Assembly: GCA_040219575.1 (NCBI GenBank)
Contig: JAVJSD010000144.1
Location: forward strand, 80,306-144,305
DNA: 64,000 nucleotides
DNA from: JAVJSD01 sp040219575
Lineage (GTDB): Bacteria > Planctomycetota > Planctomycetia > Pirellulales > Pirellulaceae
Direction of reading: 5' to 3'
Program-made: the position numbers and the translations under genes
The notes under the pieces: model-generated
Seen by the model: only the letters and a program-made list of their open reading frames with translations
What the model was told of the DNA's origin: nothing
Database searches by the model: none
Shown here: positions 33,111 through 42,525 of the stretch, one piece after another
Numbering within the stretch: the first letter of the stretch is position 1
Layout: each line of letters starts with the position of its first letter

Positions 33111-36084
33111 AGAGAAACTCACTGCTGTTGAGCAACACCCAGCAAACCGTCGCCAGATCGTGCGCGCGGATCAGACGCCGCGACATGGCTGTCTCCTCCT
33201 CCGTGGCAGGCCGGGAGAACGCCGTCCGCCAGGCGAGTTGAATCTGCGCGTCGAGTTGCTGTTCGTCGCCGACCTCGCGCCGCACGCGCTCCGCGAACCG
33301 CTCCGCCTGCCGCAAAACAAACGTGTCGTTCATCAGCGACAGGGCGTGCTGCGGCGTGACGGTGGCGCGTCGGGCAGGAGTGGAGACCGCCGGCGCCGGG
33401 CAATCGAGCGCGTCCAACAGGGGATCGCGGCCGGTGATCACGCCGGCGCGGTAAATCGTGCGGCGGTTGAAGTCGGCTCGGCCGTCGTCGATCAGGTGAT
33501 AGAAGTGCGTGTTGAAGACGGTGACGGTGAACGGCTGAAAGCTCGGTCCGCCGAGGCGGCGGTTCCACTCGCCGCTGACGGCCAGCATCGCGTCGCGGAC
33601 GATCTCGCCGTCGAGCCGCCGCGGTGGAAACCGCCACAGCAGGCGGTTGTCGGCGTCGAGCCGCGCGGCTCGCTCGTCGAACCGCGAGGATTGGCGGTAG
33701 GCGGCCGAGAGCATCATCCGCCGGTGCAGGTGCTTGAGGCTGCCGCCGCTGCGGCGAAAGTCGTCGGCCAGCCAGTCGAGCAGTTCCGGGTGCGAGGGCA
33801 AGCCGCCGTTGAAGCCGAAGTCGCTGGGCGTTTTCACCAGGCCCTGGCCGAAGTGATGCTGCCACAGGCGGTTGACCAGCACCCGGGCGGTGAGTGGATT
33901 AGCCGGGTCGCTCACCCAGGCGGCGAACGCCAGGCGGCGCTCGCCCTCCGGCGCCGCCTCATCGAGCCCGAACTCGGGCGTCGGCGCGGCCACGGTCGAA
34001 AGCGCGCCCGCCGTCACCAAGTCGCCGGGCGACTTGATTTCGCCGCGGAGCAGCACGTGCGTCGGCTCCGGCTGATTGCGAAAGCCGATGTATCCCAGGG
34101 GCGGCGCGAGGGCGTCGATTTGCTGCTTCGTTTGGGCGAGCGCCTTCGCCAGCGTCGACCGCTGCTCGGCGACCTGCCGCCGCAGGGTTTCGTTTTCTTC
34201 GCGCGAATCGTCGGAGAAGCGGGCGCCGCGGGCCTGGTCGAATCGCCACAGGCCGATTGTCTGTGCTGCGCGCTGCAGCGGTGCATCGGGAACACCCTCG
34301 ATGGGGACGATCGCGCTGGAGATCCGCACGTCGTCGACCAGGCCGTCGCAGCCGATCTTCTGCGCGGGATAGCCGCCGAACACCAACTCCCCCAACTCGC
34401 CGCCGGGCTTTATTCGCTTGACGGTCTGTTGTTTGACCGGCTCGCCGTCGACCAGCAGACGAACCTCCTCACCATCGAACTGCATGGCGACGTAATGCCA
34501 CTTCCCGTCGGTGATCACCGCGCCGCTGCGGATCTCCGCCGGGGAGTAGCCGGGCAGGTAGACGCTGAAATCGCCCTGGCCGCGAAATGAGTACAACTCC
34601 CAGTGCTCGCCCGAGTTCTTGAGGTTGGCGGCCAGGAAGACGTTGAACGACTCCTTGCTGTACAGCCGCACCCAACACTCGATGGTCAGCGGCGGCTGGT
34701 GGTAACCGGGCCGCGACTTGGTCGCGGCGTGCGTATTGCGCGCGTCGAGCGCCGAGCCGAATCGTCCGTCGGCCAGCGTCTTGTCGTCGAACTTCTCGAC
34801 CACCGCATCGCCGGGCAACGCGTCGTCGAGCTGCGCCAGTTGCTGCTCGAGTTCTTTCTGCTTCGCCTGCAGCGGCTCGAGCGCCTGCTCGTGACGCGCG
34901 AGATCCGCCGGACTCAGCAGCGGACGATTGCCGAGCGTTCGGCCGCGGCTGTGATCGACGCCGTCGAACACGGCCTTGATGCGGTAGTAGTCGGATTGCG
35001 GCACCGGATCGAACTTGTGATCGTGGCAACGGGCGCATGCGACGGTCATCCCCAGGAACGTCTGCGACACCGTGCCGATCAATTCCGCGATCTGCTCCTC
35101 GTGAGCCCGCCGCATCTCGGGTTTGCTGGCGCCGACGTTTTGAATCTCGTCCCAGGCGCCGCAGACCAGAAAGCCGGTGGCCGCCATGCTGTCGCCCGTT
35201 GCACCTGGCAGCACGTCGCCCGCGAGTTGCTCGGTCACGAATTGCGCGTAGGGCTTGTCTTCGTTGAGGCTGTCGATCACCCAATCGCGATAGCGCCAGG
35301 CGTGCGGCCGGAACTTGTCGTTCTCGAAGCCGTCGCTTTCGGTGAAGCCGACGACGTCCAACCAGTGCCGTCCCCAGCGCTCGCCGTAATGCGGCGAGGC
35401 GAGCAGGCGGTCGAGTTGCCGCGCGTAGGCGTCGGGGGAATTGTCGGCGAGGAAAGCGTCGACCTCCGCCGGCGTGGGCGGCAGGCCGAGCAGGTCGAAC
35501 TTGGCCCGACGCAGCCAACCGACGCGGTCGATCTCCTCGGCCGGCGCGAGCCCTTGCTGCTCCAACTTTCGCAGCACGAATCGATCGATCGGCGAACGGC
35601 ACCAGGATGCGTTCTTTACAGCCGGAAGCGGGGGACGAGCGACCAGTTGCAGCGACCACCAGTCGCGGCCGGCGCGATGTTCGGTCGTGAGTTCAAAAGG
35701 ACTCAACACGCGCGCTTCCGGCCAGGCCGCGCCGCGCTCGATCCATCTTCGCACGAGAGCGACTTCCGCGGCGGACAGTGGATCGCCTTGCTCCTCGGGC
35801 GGCATCGAGCCGTCGGCGATCCGCTCCAGCAGGATGCTCGCCTGGGGCTTGCCGGGCACGACCGCCGCGCCGCTGTCTCCGCCGGCAAGGGCGCCTTGGC
35901 GATGCGTTAGATCGAGTTGGCCCTTCAGCTCACTCGAATTGTGGCAACCGAGGCAGCGTCGCACCAACAGGGGAGCGATCTGCTTCTCGAAGTCGCCGGC
36001 GTCCCCGCCGGCGCCAGCGGCGACTTCCGCGAGCAGCCAAGCCGCCGTCAACAGGGCGAAGAGCAACGTTGTTTTTGTCGCCAT
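33100..36084 (-). CDS. DUF1549/DUF1553 planctomycete cytochrome c with LamG-like insert
   Basis: 994 residues with a signal peptide (1-24). A planctomycete-type cytochrome c domain carries RRCLGCH (C44, C47, H48). DUF1549 follows (SPIDRFVLRKLEQQG; HYGERWGRHWLDVVGF; a second CARCH with DHKFDPV at about 375). A concanavalin-like LamG insert lies around 450-600 (YSFRGQGDFSVYLPGYSP; DGKWHYVAMQFDGEEVRLLVDGEPV minus its ends). DUF1553 ends the protein (NRLWQHHFGQGLVKTPSDFG; QALSLMN region). The LamG insert points to carbohydrate binding. It works with the DUF1501 product encoded directly downstream. Periplasmic. Confidence 0.94.
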   Translation of the reverse strand: MATKTTLLFALLTAAWLLAEVAAGAGGDAGDFEKQIAPLLVRRCLGCHNSSELKGQLDLTHRQGALAGGDSGAAVVPGKPQASILLERIADGSMPPEEQGDPLSAAEVALVRRWIERGAAWPEARVLSPFELTTEHRAGRDWWSLQLVARPPLPAVKNASWCRSPIDRFVLRKLEQQGLAPAEEIDRVGWLRRAKFDLLGLPPTPAEVDAFLADNSPDAYARQLDRLLASPHYGERWGRHWLDVVGFTESDGFENDKFRPHAWRYRDWVIDSLNEDKPYAQFVTEQLAGDVLPGATGDSMAATGFLVCGAWDEIQNVGASKPEMRRAHEEQIAELIGTVSQTFLGMTVACARCHDHKFDPVPQSDYYRIKAVFDGVDHSRGRTLGNRPLLSPADLARHEQALEPLQAKQKELEQQLAQLDDALPGDAVVEKFDDKTLADGRFGSALDARNTHAATKSRPGYHQPPLTIECWVRLYSKESFNVFLAANLKNSGEHWELYSFRGQGDFSVYLPGYSPAEIRSGAVITDGKWHYVAMQFDGEEVRLLVDGEPVKQQTVKRIKPGGELGELVFGGYPAQKIGCDGLVDDVRISSAIVPIEGVPDAPLQRAAQTIGLWRFDQARGARFSDDSREENETLRRQVAEQRSTLAKALAQTKQQIDALAPPLGYIGFRNQPEPTHVLLRGEIKSPGDLVTAGALSTVAAPTPEFGLDEAAPEGERRLAFAAWVSDPANPLTARVLVNRLWQHHFGQGLVKTPSDFGFNGGLPSHPELLDWLADDFRRSGGSLKHLHRRMMLSAAYRQSSRFDERAARLDADNRLLWRFPPRRLDGEIVRDAMLAVSGEWNRRLGGPSFQPFTVTVFNTHFYHLIDDGRADFNRRTIYRAGVITGRDPLLDALDCPAPAVSTPARRATVTPQHALSLMNDTFVLRQAERFAERVRREVGDEQQLDAQIQLAWRTAFSRPATEEETAMSRRLIRAHDLATVCWVLLNSSEFLYAP

Positions 36085-36289
36085 GTTCTGGTGATCTTCG
36101 CAAGACCCTTCCGCGCGATACCGCCCCGACAACCGACACATCGTGACCTATAGTAACAAGTAGCGACGAGATACGCCTCCGGGACGAGGTTTTCCCGTCC
36201 TTCGTCCACGGTTGCTTTTACCACCGCCGCCGCCGAAGATGCTCGACAGCGGGCGTCTTTTCCACACGTGCCAGTTCGGAGTGTCCATC

Positions 36290-37237
36290 ATGCGCTACAC
36301 GCTCCTGTTGAGTTCGATCGTTCTGCTGGGAATCGCCTGTCGCGCCGCCGTCGCGCAAGACGTGGCGAAGCCCGAATCGAAGCCCGAATCGAAACCCGCC
36401 GCGTCGCAGGCCGATGACAAGACGATGGCCGGCTTGCGAGCCACAACCCAGGCCTATTCCGACGCGTTTGATCGCCACGATGCGGCGGCGGTGGCCGGCA
36501 TGTGGACCGCCGACGGCGACTACGTCGATGACGAGGGACGCCGCCTGAGCGGCCGCGAGTCGATCGAAAAGGAATACGCCTCGCTGTTCGAGCAGTATCC
36601 GAAGGCCGCGATTCACGTCGTGCCGGCGTCGGCCCGCACCGTGGCGCCCGGCGTGGCGATCGAGGATGGAACGATTGTGCTCACGCCGGCGCCGCAATGG
36701 ACGCCGACGGTGAGCCGCTACACGGCGGTTTACGTTGAACAGAACGGCGCCTGGCGGATTTCGAATGTGCGCGAAACGCGTTACGAAACGCCCTCGCACC
36801 AGGGCCGGCTTGCGGATCTGTCGTGGCTGATCGGCCAGTGGCGAGCGAACCGGGAGGGCGCCTCGATCCGCGTCACGTGCGACTGGGCCGCCGGCGCAAG
36901 TTTCATTGAGCGACGCTACGAAGTCCGCAACGGCGACGACATCACTTCCAGCGGCGTGCAGATCATCGGTTGGGATCCCACCACCGAGCGAATCACGTCG
37001 TGGACGTTCAACTCCGACGGCGGCCACGGCATGGCCGCCTGGACGCGGCGCGACGACGGCTGGGTGGAGGAGTCGGTCGGAGTGCTGGCCGACGGCACGC
37101 GCACCAAGGCCACCAACATCTTCACGCGGAAGGACGAAAACACGCTGGTCTGGAAATCGGTCGATCGCACGGCCGGCGATACGCAGTTGGCGGATATGGC
37201 GGACGTGCTGCTGCAGCGGGTCGCCACCCAAAAGTGA
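36290..37237 (+). CDS. secreted SnoaL-like (SgcJ/EcaC) protein
   Basis: 315 residues. Signal peptide 1-22 (MRYTLLLSSIVLLGIACRAA), then a short repeat KPESKPESKP. Residues about 45-160 form an NTF2-like domain of the SgcJ/EcaC type (AYSDAFDRHDAAAVAGMW). Residues 180-310 look like a second, lipocalin-type beta domain (LIGQWRANREGASIRVTCDW; GVQIIGWDPTTERITSW). NTF2-like proteins bind or isomerise small molecules; export suggests an envelope role. The stop codon lies in a three-fold 14-bp tandem repeat. The next gene follows 75 bases later on the same strand. Confidence 0.8.
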   Translation: MRYTLLLSSIVLLGIACRAAVAQDVAKPESKPESKPAASQADDKTMAGLRATTQAYSDAFDRHDAAAVAGMWTADGDYVDDEGRRLSGRESIEKEYASLFEQYPKAAIHVVPASARTVAPGVAIEDGTIVLTPAPQWTPTVSRYTAVYVEQNGAWRISNVRETRYETPSHQGRLADLSWLIGQWRANREGASIRVTCDWAAGASFIERRYEVRNGDDITSSGVQIIGWDPTTERITSWTFNSDGGHGMAAWTRRDDGWVEESVGVLADGTRTKATNIFTRKDENTLVWKSVDRTAGDTQLADMADVLLQRVATQK

Positions 37238-37273
37238 ACCGCGAGAAGTGAGCCGCGAGAAGTGAACCGCGAG
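37232..37273 (+). repeat. three-copy 14-bp tandem repeat over a stop codon
   Basis: AAGTGAACCGCGAG is repeated three times without gap (one base differs in the second unit). The TGA of the first unit is the stop of the upstream gene. It looks like slipped-strand growth of the gene end. Confidence 0.85.
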
Positions 37274-37312
37274 AACCAGCAAACTCAAAACACGTTCCCG
37301 GAGAAGACCGTG

Positions 37313-38452
37313 ATGATTCGCAAGCTCGTGCTAGGGGCGTTTGTTCTGTTGTTGCTGGCGGCGGCCCTGCCGCCTCGCGCCTGGAGCGTCGGCTTCGGAG
37401 GCGTCTACACCACGCGCAGGAGCAATCTCCGAATCGGCGGGTTTCGCCCCGCTTCGATCCATACCGGCGGCTTCAATTCGGGAGGGATTCACGCCTCGTC
37501 GATTGCCATCTCCGGGGTCCATACGGGCGGCATCCAACTCTCGCCGGTGCAGCGACTGCAGACGCCGCTCGCGGGAGGATTCTCCCTGACGCGGCCGGGA
37601 CTTCCGAACCTCGGCGGCGTGGGCTACGTCGGCGCCGCTTCGCCGTTCTACCTGCCCACGGACTTGGGCTTCCACAGCGTGGCCACGCCCCGCGCGCCGA
37701 TTGGAGGCGGACTCCGATCCGAGGCGGGGCCGCTAGTCGAGGCGGGGCCGCTGGTCGAGGCCGGGCCGCTACTCGGCGGATTCGCGGCCGCGGCGCCCGA
37801 GGCGACCGCCGCGCAACTCGAAGGCCTCCGCCGAGTGGTTCAAGAGGGGCGATTGTTCTCAGCCGCCTGGTACGCCGACCATACCGATGCCTGGACGGCG
37901 CCGGTCGACCTGGTATTCAGCTCTCCTTCGGAAACCTGGGAGCGGACCGCCGAGTGGCTGAAGATCCAGGCGCCGCCGTTTCCGTACAACTACGGCAGTG
38001 ATTTCAGCGTCCGCGACGGCGGCCTTTACTACCAGGGTGGGCAGGTCGCGCCCCTTGACGAATACGCGGGCTACGCCGCACAGTTGGCCGCCGCCGGCGC
38101 CGACGAAACCGGAGACCGCGGCGCCAGGTGGCGTCCCCTCGGCGTGTACGGCCTGCTCGAACCGGGGCAACGGCAGCCCGGCTCGATGATGCACCTGTGG
38201 CTCAACGAGAACGGCCGTGTTCGCGGCACGTTGCATCGGCCGCAAAGCGGCGAAACGTCGACCATCCGCGGGGCGGTCGACTTGCCGCACCAGCGTGTGG
38301 CGATTCGGCTCGAAAGCGGCGCGATCGTCGATGCGGGTTTGTACAATCTGACCCACCCCAGCGCTCCAGCGCTCGTCTACGATCCGAAACTCGGTGGACA
38401 ACAATGGCTGTTGATGAATGCGGCTTCCCCTGGAGCGATTGCGTCGCCATGA
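37313..38452 (+). CDS. secreted protein of unknown function with EAGPL repeats
   Basis: 379 residues. Signal peptide 1-25; the ATG has GGAG at nine bases. The N-terminal third is Gly/Ser-rich (repeated I-H-T-G-G-like patterns), followed by a three-fold repeat EAGPLVEAGPLVEAGPL at about 140-156. The C-terminal ~200 residues look globular, with LEGLRRVVQEGRLFSAAWY and a beta-rich region ending in VDAGLYNLTHPSAPALVYDP. No family recognised. Follows the SnoaL-like gene and may be co-expressed with it. Confidence 0.65.
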   Translation: MIRKLVLGAFVLLLLAAALPPRAWSVGFGGVYTTRRSNLRIGGFRPASIHTGGFNSGGIHASSIAISGVHTGGIQLSPVQRLQTPLAGGFSLTRPGLPNLGGVGYVGAASPFYLPTDLGFHSVATPRAPIGGGLRSEAGPLVEAGPLVEAGPLLGGFAAAAPEATAAQLEGLRRVVQEGRLFSAAWYADHTDAWTAPVDLVFSSPSETWERTAEWLKIQAPPFPYNYGSDFSVRDGGLYYQGGQVAPLDEYAGYAAQLAAAGADETGDRGARWRPLGVYGLLEPGQRQPGSMMHLWLNENGRVRGTLHRPQSGETSTIRGAVDLPHQRVAIRLESGAIVDAGLYNLTHPSAPALVYDPKLGGQQWLLMNAASPGAIASP

Positions 38453-38483
38453 TGTGAACCGGGGCGTAAGTCGACGGATCGGC

Positions 38484-38533
38484 GTCGCCTTCGGGTGTCG
38501 CGTGCGGGTGTCGCCTTCGGGTGTCGCGTGCGG
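38484..38533 (+). repeat. two-copy 26-bp tandem repeat
   Basis: GTCGCCTTCGGGTGTCGCG starts each of two units at 38484 and 38510. It lies between the secreted protein gene and the next gene. Each unit itself contains two similar halves, so this is nested duplication. Confidence 0.7.
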
Positions 38534-38578
38534 AGAGTTCAACGAGACTACATTCTCTTGCAGTCAAAGGAGCGGTCG

Positions 38579-38899
38579 ATGCTGCATCATTCCAAGCTCG
38601 GCGAGTCAGCCCGGCATTTCCCCCAGGATCGTCAGGGACACATTCCCGATCATCGCGACCATTGGTCGCACATGGATTTCGACCACGGCGAGCACGATCC
38701 CGAGGAGCCGGGCATCAGCGAAGAGGAGCGCGCGCGGCGGGTCGAGTATCTCGACACGGTGTGGTGGCCGAAGATCATCGCGCAGGTCAACCAGCAGAAG
38801 AAAAACGTCGTCGATCTGCCGCACGACACCTTCATTCGCAAGTGGTCCCAGGAGGTGATGGAGCAGCCGCCGGAGCAGGAGGGATTCGAGCCCGCCTAG
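38579..38899 (+). CDS. small His/Asp/Glu-rich conserved hypothetical protein
   Basis: 106 residues; AAAGGAG lies eight bases before the ATG. The first half is rich in His and Asp/Glu (HIPDHRDHWSHMDFDHGEHD), which could bind a metal. The second half is predicted helical and ends in Pro/Glu (PPEQEGFEPA). No signal peptide or membrane segment. No family recognised. The convergent neighbour is the ThuA-like gene, whose stop is 14 bases away. Confidence 0.6.
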   Translation: MLHHSKLGESARHFPQDRQGHIPDHRDHWSHMDFDHGEHDPEEPGISEEERARRVEYLDTVWWPKIIAQVNQQKKNVVDLPHDTFIRKWSQEVMEQPPEQEGFEPA

Positions 38900-38913
38900 G
38901 CCGACGACCTTGC

Positions 38914-39699
38914 TCACTTTTTCTCGTGCAGCGAGGCATCGACCTCGTGCGCGGCGGCGATCGGGCTGAGCGGCTCGGGGATGTTCCTTCCGGCGCCGTG
39001 ATAGACCGCGCCGCCGGGCGCCGCCCAACGAGCGGCGTTGCCGATCACGCGCCGCACGTTGGCGTCGAAGTAAATCGGGAACGTCTCGTGACCGGGACGG
39101 AAGTAGAAGATTCTCCCCTTCCCGCGGCGGAAGGTGCAGCCGCTGCGAAACACCTCGCCTCCTTCGAACCAACTGATGAAGATCAGTTCGTCGGGCGCGG
39201 GAATATCGAAGAATTCGCCGTACATCTCCGTCTGCGGCAATTCAAAGCACTCTCCCTCGATGCCGGCCGCGATGGGATGGCTCGGATCGACGATCCACAG
39301 TCGCTCGCGTTCGGCGGCTTCCCGCCAGCGGAGCATGCAGCCGGTGCCCATCAGGCGGCGGAATATTTTTGAGGCATGAGCCGAGTGCAGCGCGAGCAGG
39401 CCCATTCCCTCCAGCACGCGCCGCTGCACGCGATCGACCACCGCGTCGTCCACGCGGTCGTGCGCGGCGTGCCCCCACCAGGTCAGGACATCCGTCTCGG
39501 CCAGCACTTGCTCGCTCAGGCCGTGCTCCGGCTCTTCCAGCGTCGCCGCGCGGACGACCACTCCTTCGCCTAACTGCTCGCGCAGCGCGTCGACGAGAAC
39601 CGCGTGGATGCCGTCGGGATACAGCCCTCGAACCACGTCGTTCTGACGCTCGTGAAGGAACTCGTTCCAGACGGTGACGCGCAGCGGCTTGCTCTTCAC
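38914..39699 (-). CDS. ThuA-like protein (trehalose utilisation family)
   Basis: 261 residues, the normal ThuA length. GTG start at 39699 with a GGAAAGG nine bases upstream. Family features: RVTVWNEFLHER, DVLTWWGHAAHD, LLALHSAHASKIFRRLMGT and RIFYFRPGHETFP, in a class-I-glutamine-amidotransferase-like fold without the catalytic Cys. In rhizobia ThuA takes part in trehalose catabolism; in planctomycetes many paralogues exist and are often near Gfo/Idh/MocA oxidoreductases. One such oxidoreductase is encoded at 42526-43806, but it is not adjacent. Cytoplasmic. Confidence 0.92.
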   Translation of the reverse strand: MKSKPLRVTVWNEFLHERQNDVVRGLYPDGIHAVLVDALREQLGEGVVVRAATLEEPEHGLSEQVLAETDVLTWWGHAAHDRVDDAVVDRVQRRVLEGMGLLALHSAHASKIFRRLMGTGCMLRWREAAERERLWIVDPSHPIAAGIEGECFELPQTEMYGEFFDIPAPDELIFISWFEGGEVFRSGCTFRRGKGRIFYFRPGHETFPIYFDANVRRVIGNAARWAAPGGAVYHGAGRNIPEPLSPIAAAHEVDASLHEKK

Positions 39700-40019
39700 G
39701 GAGTGGCCTTTCCTTGTGATTTCCCGGTCGGACGGAACCCGTTGAATGTTTTTTTCAGCGTGCAAATACGCTCGCGGCGGCGCGGCGGCGCCTTTCCCAC
39801 CGATCCCCAGGAATCTACTCGCCTGCCGATTGTCCCGCAAGGAACGATCGTGCCGCATTACAACCATCACAACCCTGTGTCCGCTCGTGCGGCCGACAGC
39901 GGCCCCGCCGAGCAGTATCGCACAGCTCGAAGTTGCAGTAATCCACAGAGGTTGCGTCGTCGGACGACAACCTATGTTTTCGCGTGGCAACGAAAATTCC
40001 TTGCACGGGGAACCTGGGG
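39700..40019. promoter_or_regulatory. divergent promoter region between ThuA-like and chemoreceptor genes
   Basis: 320 bp between divergent genes, so it should hold promoters for both. A palindrome-like GGTTGCGTCGTCGGACGACA (about 39953-39972) lies 50 bp before the chemoreceptor start. Poly-T TTTTTTT is near 39750. No further gene is seen. Confidence 0.35.
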
Positions 40020-42443
40020 ATGAATCACATGGCGGAGACGACTTCCGTAACAGCAGATTCCGAGACGAACTTCGATCCGCAGCGGATGGAGACCGATCTC
40101 GAGCACCGCTTCGCTTTCCTGGCGGAGTTCATCGGATTCGACGACGCAGACGTGGCGGCGATTCACGGCGCCGCCGGACTCCTCGCGCCGCTCGTTCCCA
40201 CGCTCGTCGACGCCGTCTACGACAAGCTGTTCGGATACGAATTCCTCAAACAGCATTTCGTCGCGCGGCAGTCGGGCTACGACGGTCAGACGCCCGCCAG
40301 TATCGCGCAGCTGACGACCGACCATCCCCAGGTGCAGTTTCGCAAGCAACACCTGGCCAAGTACCTCGAGCGACTGGTGACCGGGGCGTACGACGCGAAG
40401 ATGGTCGGCTACCTCGACGGCGTCGGCCGGATTCACACGCCCAGCGGCGGCAGCCAGAGCATTCGCGTGCCGCTGGTGCAGATGAACGCCCTGATGGGGT
40501 TTGTCTCCGACGTCTTCACCAGCACGATCTTGAGTTTCAACCTGCCGCGCGCGACGGAGGCCGCCGCCCTCCGCGCTTTCGGAAAGTTGCTCTGGATTCA
40601 GAACGACCTGATCACACGGCACTATCAGCAGCAAAGCACTCCCACGACCGACGCCGCAGCCAGCAAGGCCGCCGAAGCAGAACCAGCGGAACTGGCGCGG
40701 ACGCGGCATCGATTGGAGCAGGCGGAGCAGCAGGCCGAGCAAATCCGCGAGCAACTCGCCGCGTCGCAGCAGCAGCTCAGCGAACAGAAGGCTCTCGTCG
40801 ATCACGTGCCGGTCAACGTGATGTTGGCGGATCGAAATCTCAACATCACCTACGCCAACCAGTCGAGTATCGACACGCTGAGGACGATCGAACACCTGCT
40901 GCCCTGCCGCGTCGATGACCTTGTCGGCCAGCCCATCGCCGGCTTCCACGCCGATCCCCGCCGCGTGGAGAACATCGTCCGCAATCCGGCCAACCTGCCT
41001 CACCGGGGAATCATTCAGGTGGGCGAGGAGCAGCTCGATCTGCTCGCCACCGCGACGTACGACGCCGACGGCGAGTACCTCGGACCGATGGTCACGTGGG
41101 AAGTCGTGACGGAGAAACGACGGTTGGAGCGCGAGGTGTCGGAGAAGGCGGCCGTTGTCGAGAACGCGCCCGTCAACATCATGGTGGCCGACCGCGACGG
41201 GATCATCACCTACATGAATCCCGCCTCCGAGCGGACGCTGCGATCGATCGAAAACGTGCTGCCGCTGCGGGTCGACGAGATCATCGGCTCCAGCTACGAC
41301 GTGTTTCACGAGGATCCCTCGCATCAGCGGCGTCTGCTCGAGAATCCGCGGAATCTGCCGCACGAGGCGGATATCGAAATCAGCGGCGAGACGCTGCATT
41401 TGACCGTCAGCGCCATTTACGACTCGCAAGGCGAGTTCATGGGGCCGATGGTGGCCTGGGAGGTGATCACCGAGAAACTCGCCGCCGAACGGAGAGAACG
41501 CGAGATGCGGGAGCGCGAACAGCGCGAACAGGCCGACCTGCGTCGGCGGGTCGACGTGCTGGTGGAGGTCGTCAGCGCCGCCTCGCAGGGCGATTTGACG
41601 AAGGAAGTGCCCGACCTGGGCGACGACGCGGTCGGTGAATTGGCCGCTTGCGTGCGGCAAATGCTCGACGATCTGAACACGATCATCCGGCAGATCGTCG
41701 ACAGCGCGGCCCAATTCACGGAAGGCTCGCAAGTCATCGCCGAGAGTTCGCAAACGCTGGCCATGGGCGCACAGAACAGTCAAAGCTCGGTCGACGCCAT
41801 GAGCGCCGCCATCGAGCAACTGACGCGCTCGATCGAAGGCGTGAAGGGGAGCGCCGGTTCGGCCAATCAAGTGGCCGGCGAAACCAGCACGCTGGCTCGC
41901 GACGGCGGCGCCACCGTGCAGCGATCGCGCGAGGCGATGCAGTTGATCAAAAACAGCAGCGCCCAAATCAGCGAGATCATTCAAGTCATCTCCGACATCG
42001 CCAACCAGACCAACCTGCTGGCGCTCAATGCCGCCATCGAGGCGGCCCGGGCGGGCGAACATGGCCTGGGATTCGCCGTGGTGGCCGACGAAGTGCGGAA
42101 ACTGGCCGAACGGAGCAACGAGGCCGCCAAGGAGATCTCCAAGCTGATCAAGGAATCGACGCAGCGCGTCGAGGAGGGAGCGTCGCTCAGCAGCAAGACC
42201 GGCACGGCCCTGGAGAAAATCATCGCCGGAGTGGAGAGCACCGCCGAGAAGATCGCCGAGATCGCCGCCGCCACGGTCGAGCAGTCGCACAGCGCCCAGG
42301 AGGTGGCCAACGCCATCGCCAGCGTCTCCGACGTCGCCGAAGCCAACGCCGCCGGATCCGAGGAACTGGCCTCCAGCAGCGAACAACTCGGCGCCCAATC
42401 AACAACCCTACGCGACATGGTGGGGCGATTCCAGACGCGTTAG
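40020..42443 (+). CDS. soluble globin-coupled chemoreceptor with two PAS-like domains
   Basis: 807 residues and no membrane segment. Residues about 20-205 are a protoglobin-type sensor: GRIHTPSGG carries the likely proximal haem His139, in the IG-x-x-H position of globin-coupled sensors. A coiled coil (about 225-265) leads to two PAS-like domains (VPVNVMLADRNLNITYAN at 270 and APVNIMVADRDGIITYMN at 395). The MCP signalling domain has a hairpin tip DIANQTNLLALNAAIEAARA at about 660-680. Family role: sense O2 or redox state and signal to CheA. The start at 40020 has GGGGAACC upstream; a GTG 12 codons earlier is less likely. A single-domain response regulator lies at 44072. Confidence 0.92.
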   Translation: MNHMAETTSVTADSETNFDPQRMETDLEHRFAFLAEFIGFDDADVAAIHGAAGLLAPLVPTLVDAVYDKLFGYEFLKQHFVARQSGYDGQTPASIAQLTTDHPQVQFRKQHLAKYLERLVTGAYDAKMVGYLDGVGRIHTPSGGSQSIRVPLVQMNALMGFVSDVFTSTILSFNLPRATEAAALRAFGKLLWIQNDLITRHYQQQSTPTTDAAASKAAEAEPAELARTRHRLEQAEQQAEQIREQLAASQQQLSEQKALVDHVPVNVMLADRNLNITYANQSSIDTLRTIEHLLPCRVDDLVGQPIAGFHADPRRVENIVRNPANLPHRGIIQVGEEQLDLLATATYDADGEYLGPMVTWEVVTEKRRLEREVSEKAAVVENAPVNIMVADRDGIITYMNPASERTLRSIENVLPLRVDEIIGSSYDVFHEDPSHQRRLLENPRNLPHEADIEISGETLHLTVSAIYDSQGEFMGPMVAWEVITEKLAAERREREMREREQREQADLRRRVDVLVEVVSAASQGDLTKEVPDLGDDAVGELAACVRQMLDDLNTIIRQIVDSAAQFTEGSQVIAESSQTLAMGAQNSQSSVDAMSAAIEQLTRSIEGVKGSAGSANQVAGETSTLARDGGATVQRSREAMQLIKNSSAQISEIIQVISDIANQTNLLALNAAIEAARAGEHGLGFAVVADEVRKLAERSNEAAKEISKLIKESTQRVEEGASLSSKTGTALEKIIAGVESTAEKIAEIAAATVEQSHSAQEVANAIASVSDVAEANAAGSEELASSSEQLGAQSTTLRDMVGRFQTR

Positions 42444-42525
42444 CCGGATCGTGATGTCTGGGGTCCGGGCGGGCCGCTCGTTTCGCTTGCCATGCGAGCA
42501 ACGCGAGCGCCCGCCCTCTTTGCTG

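Noticed and set aside
39972..42398. Minus-strand open frame opposite the chemoreceptor
   Set aside because: Antisense shadow: Leu/Val/Asp/His-rich sequence without motifs, while the plus strand has an intact globin-PAS-MCP protein.
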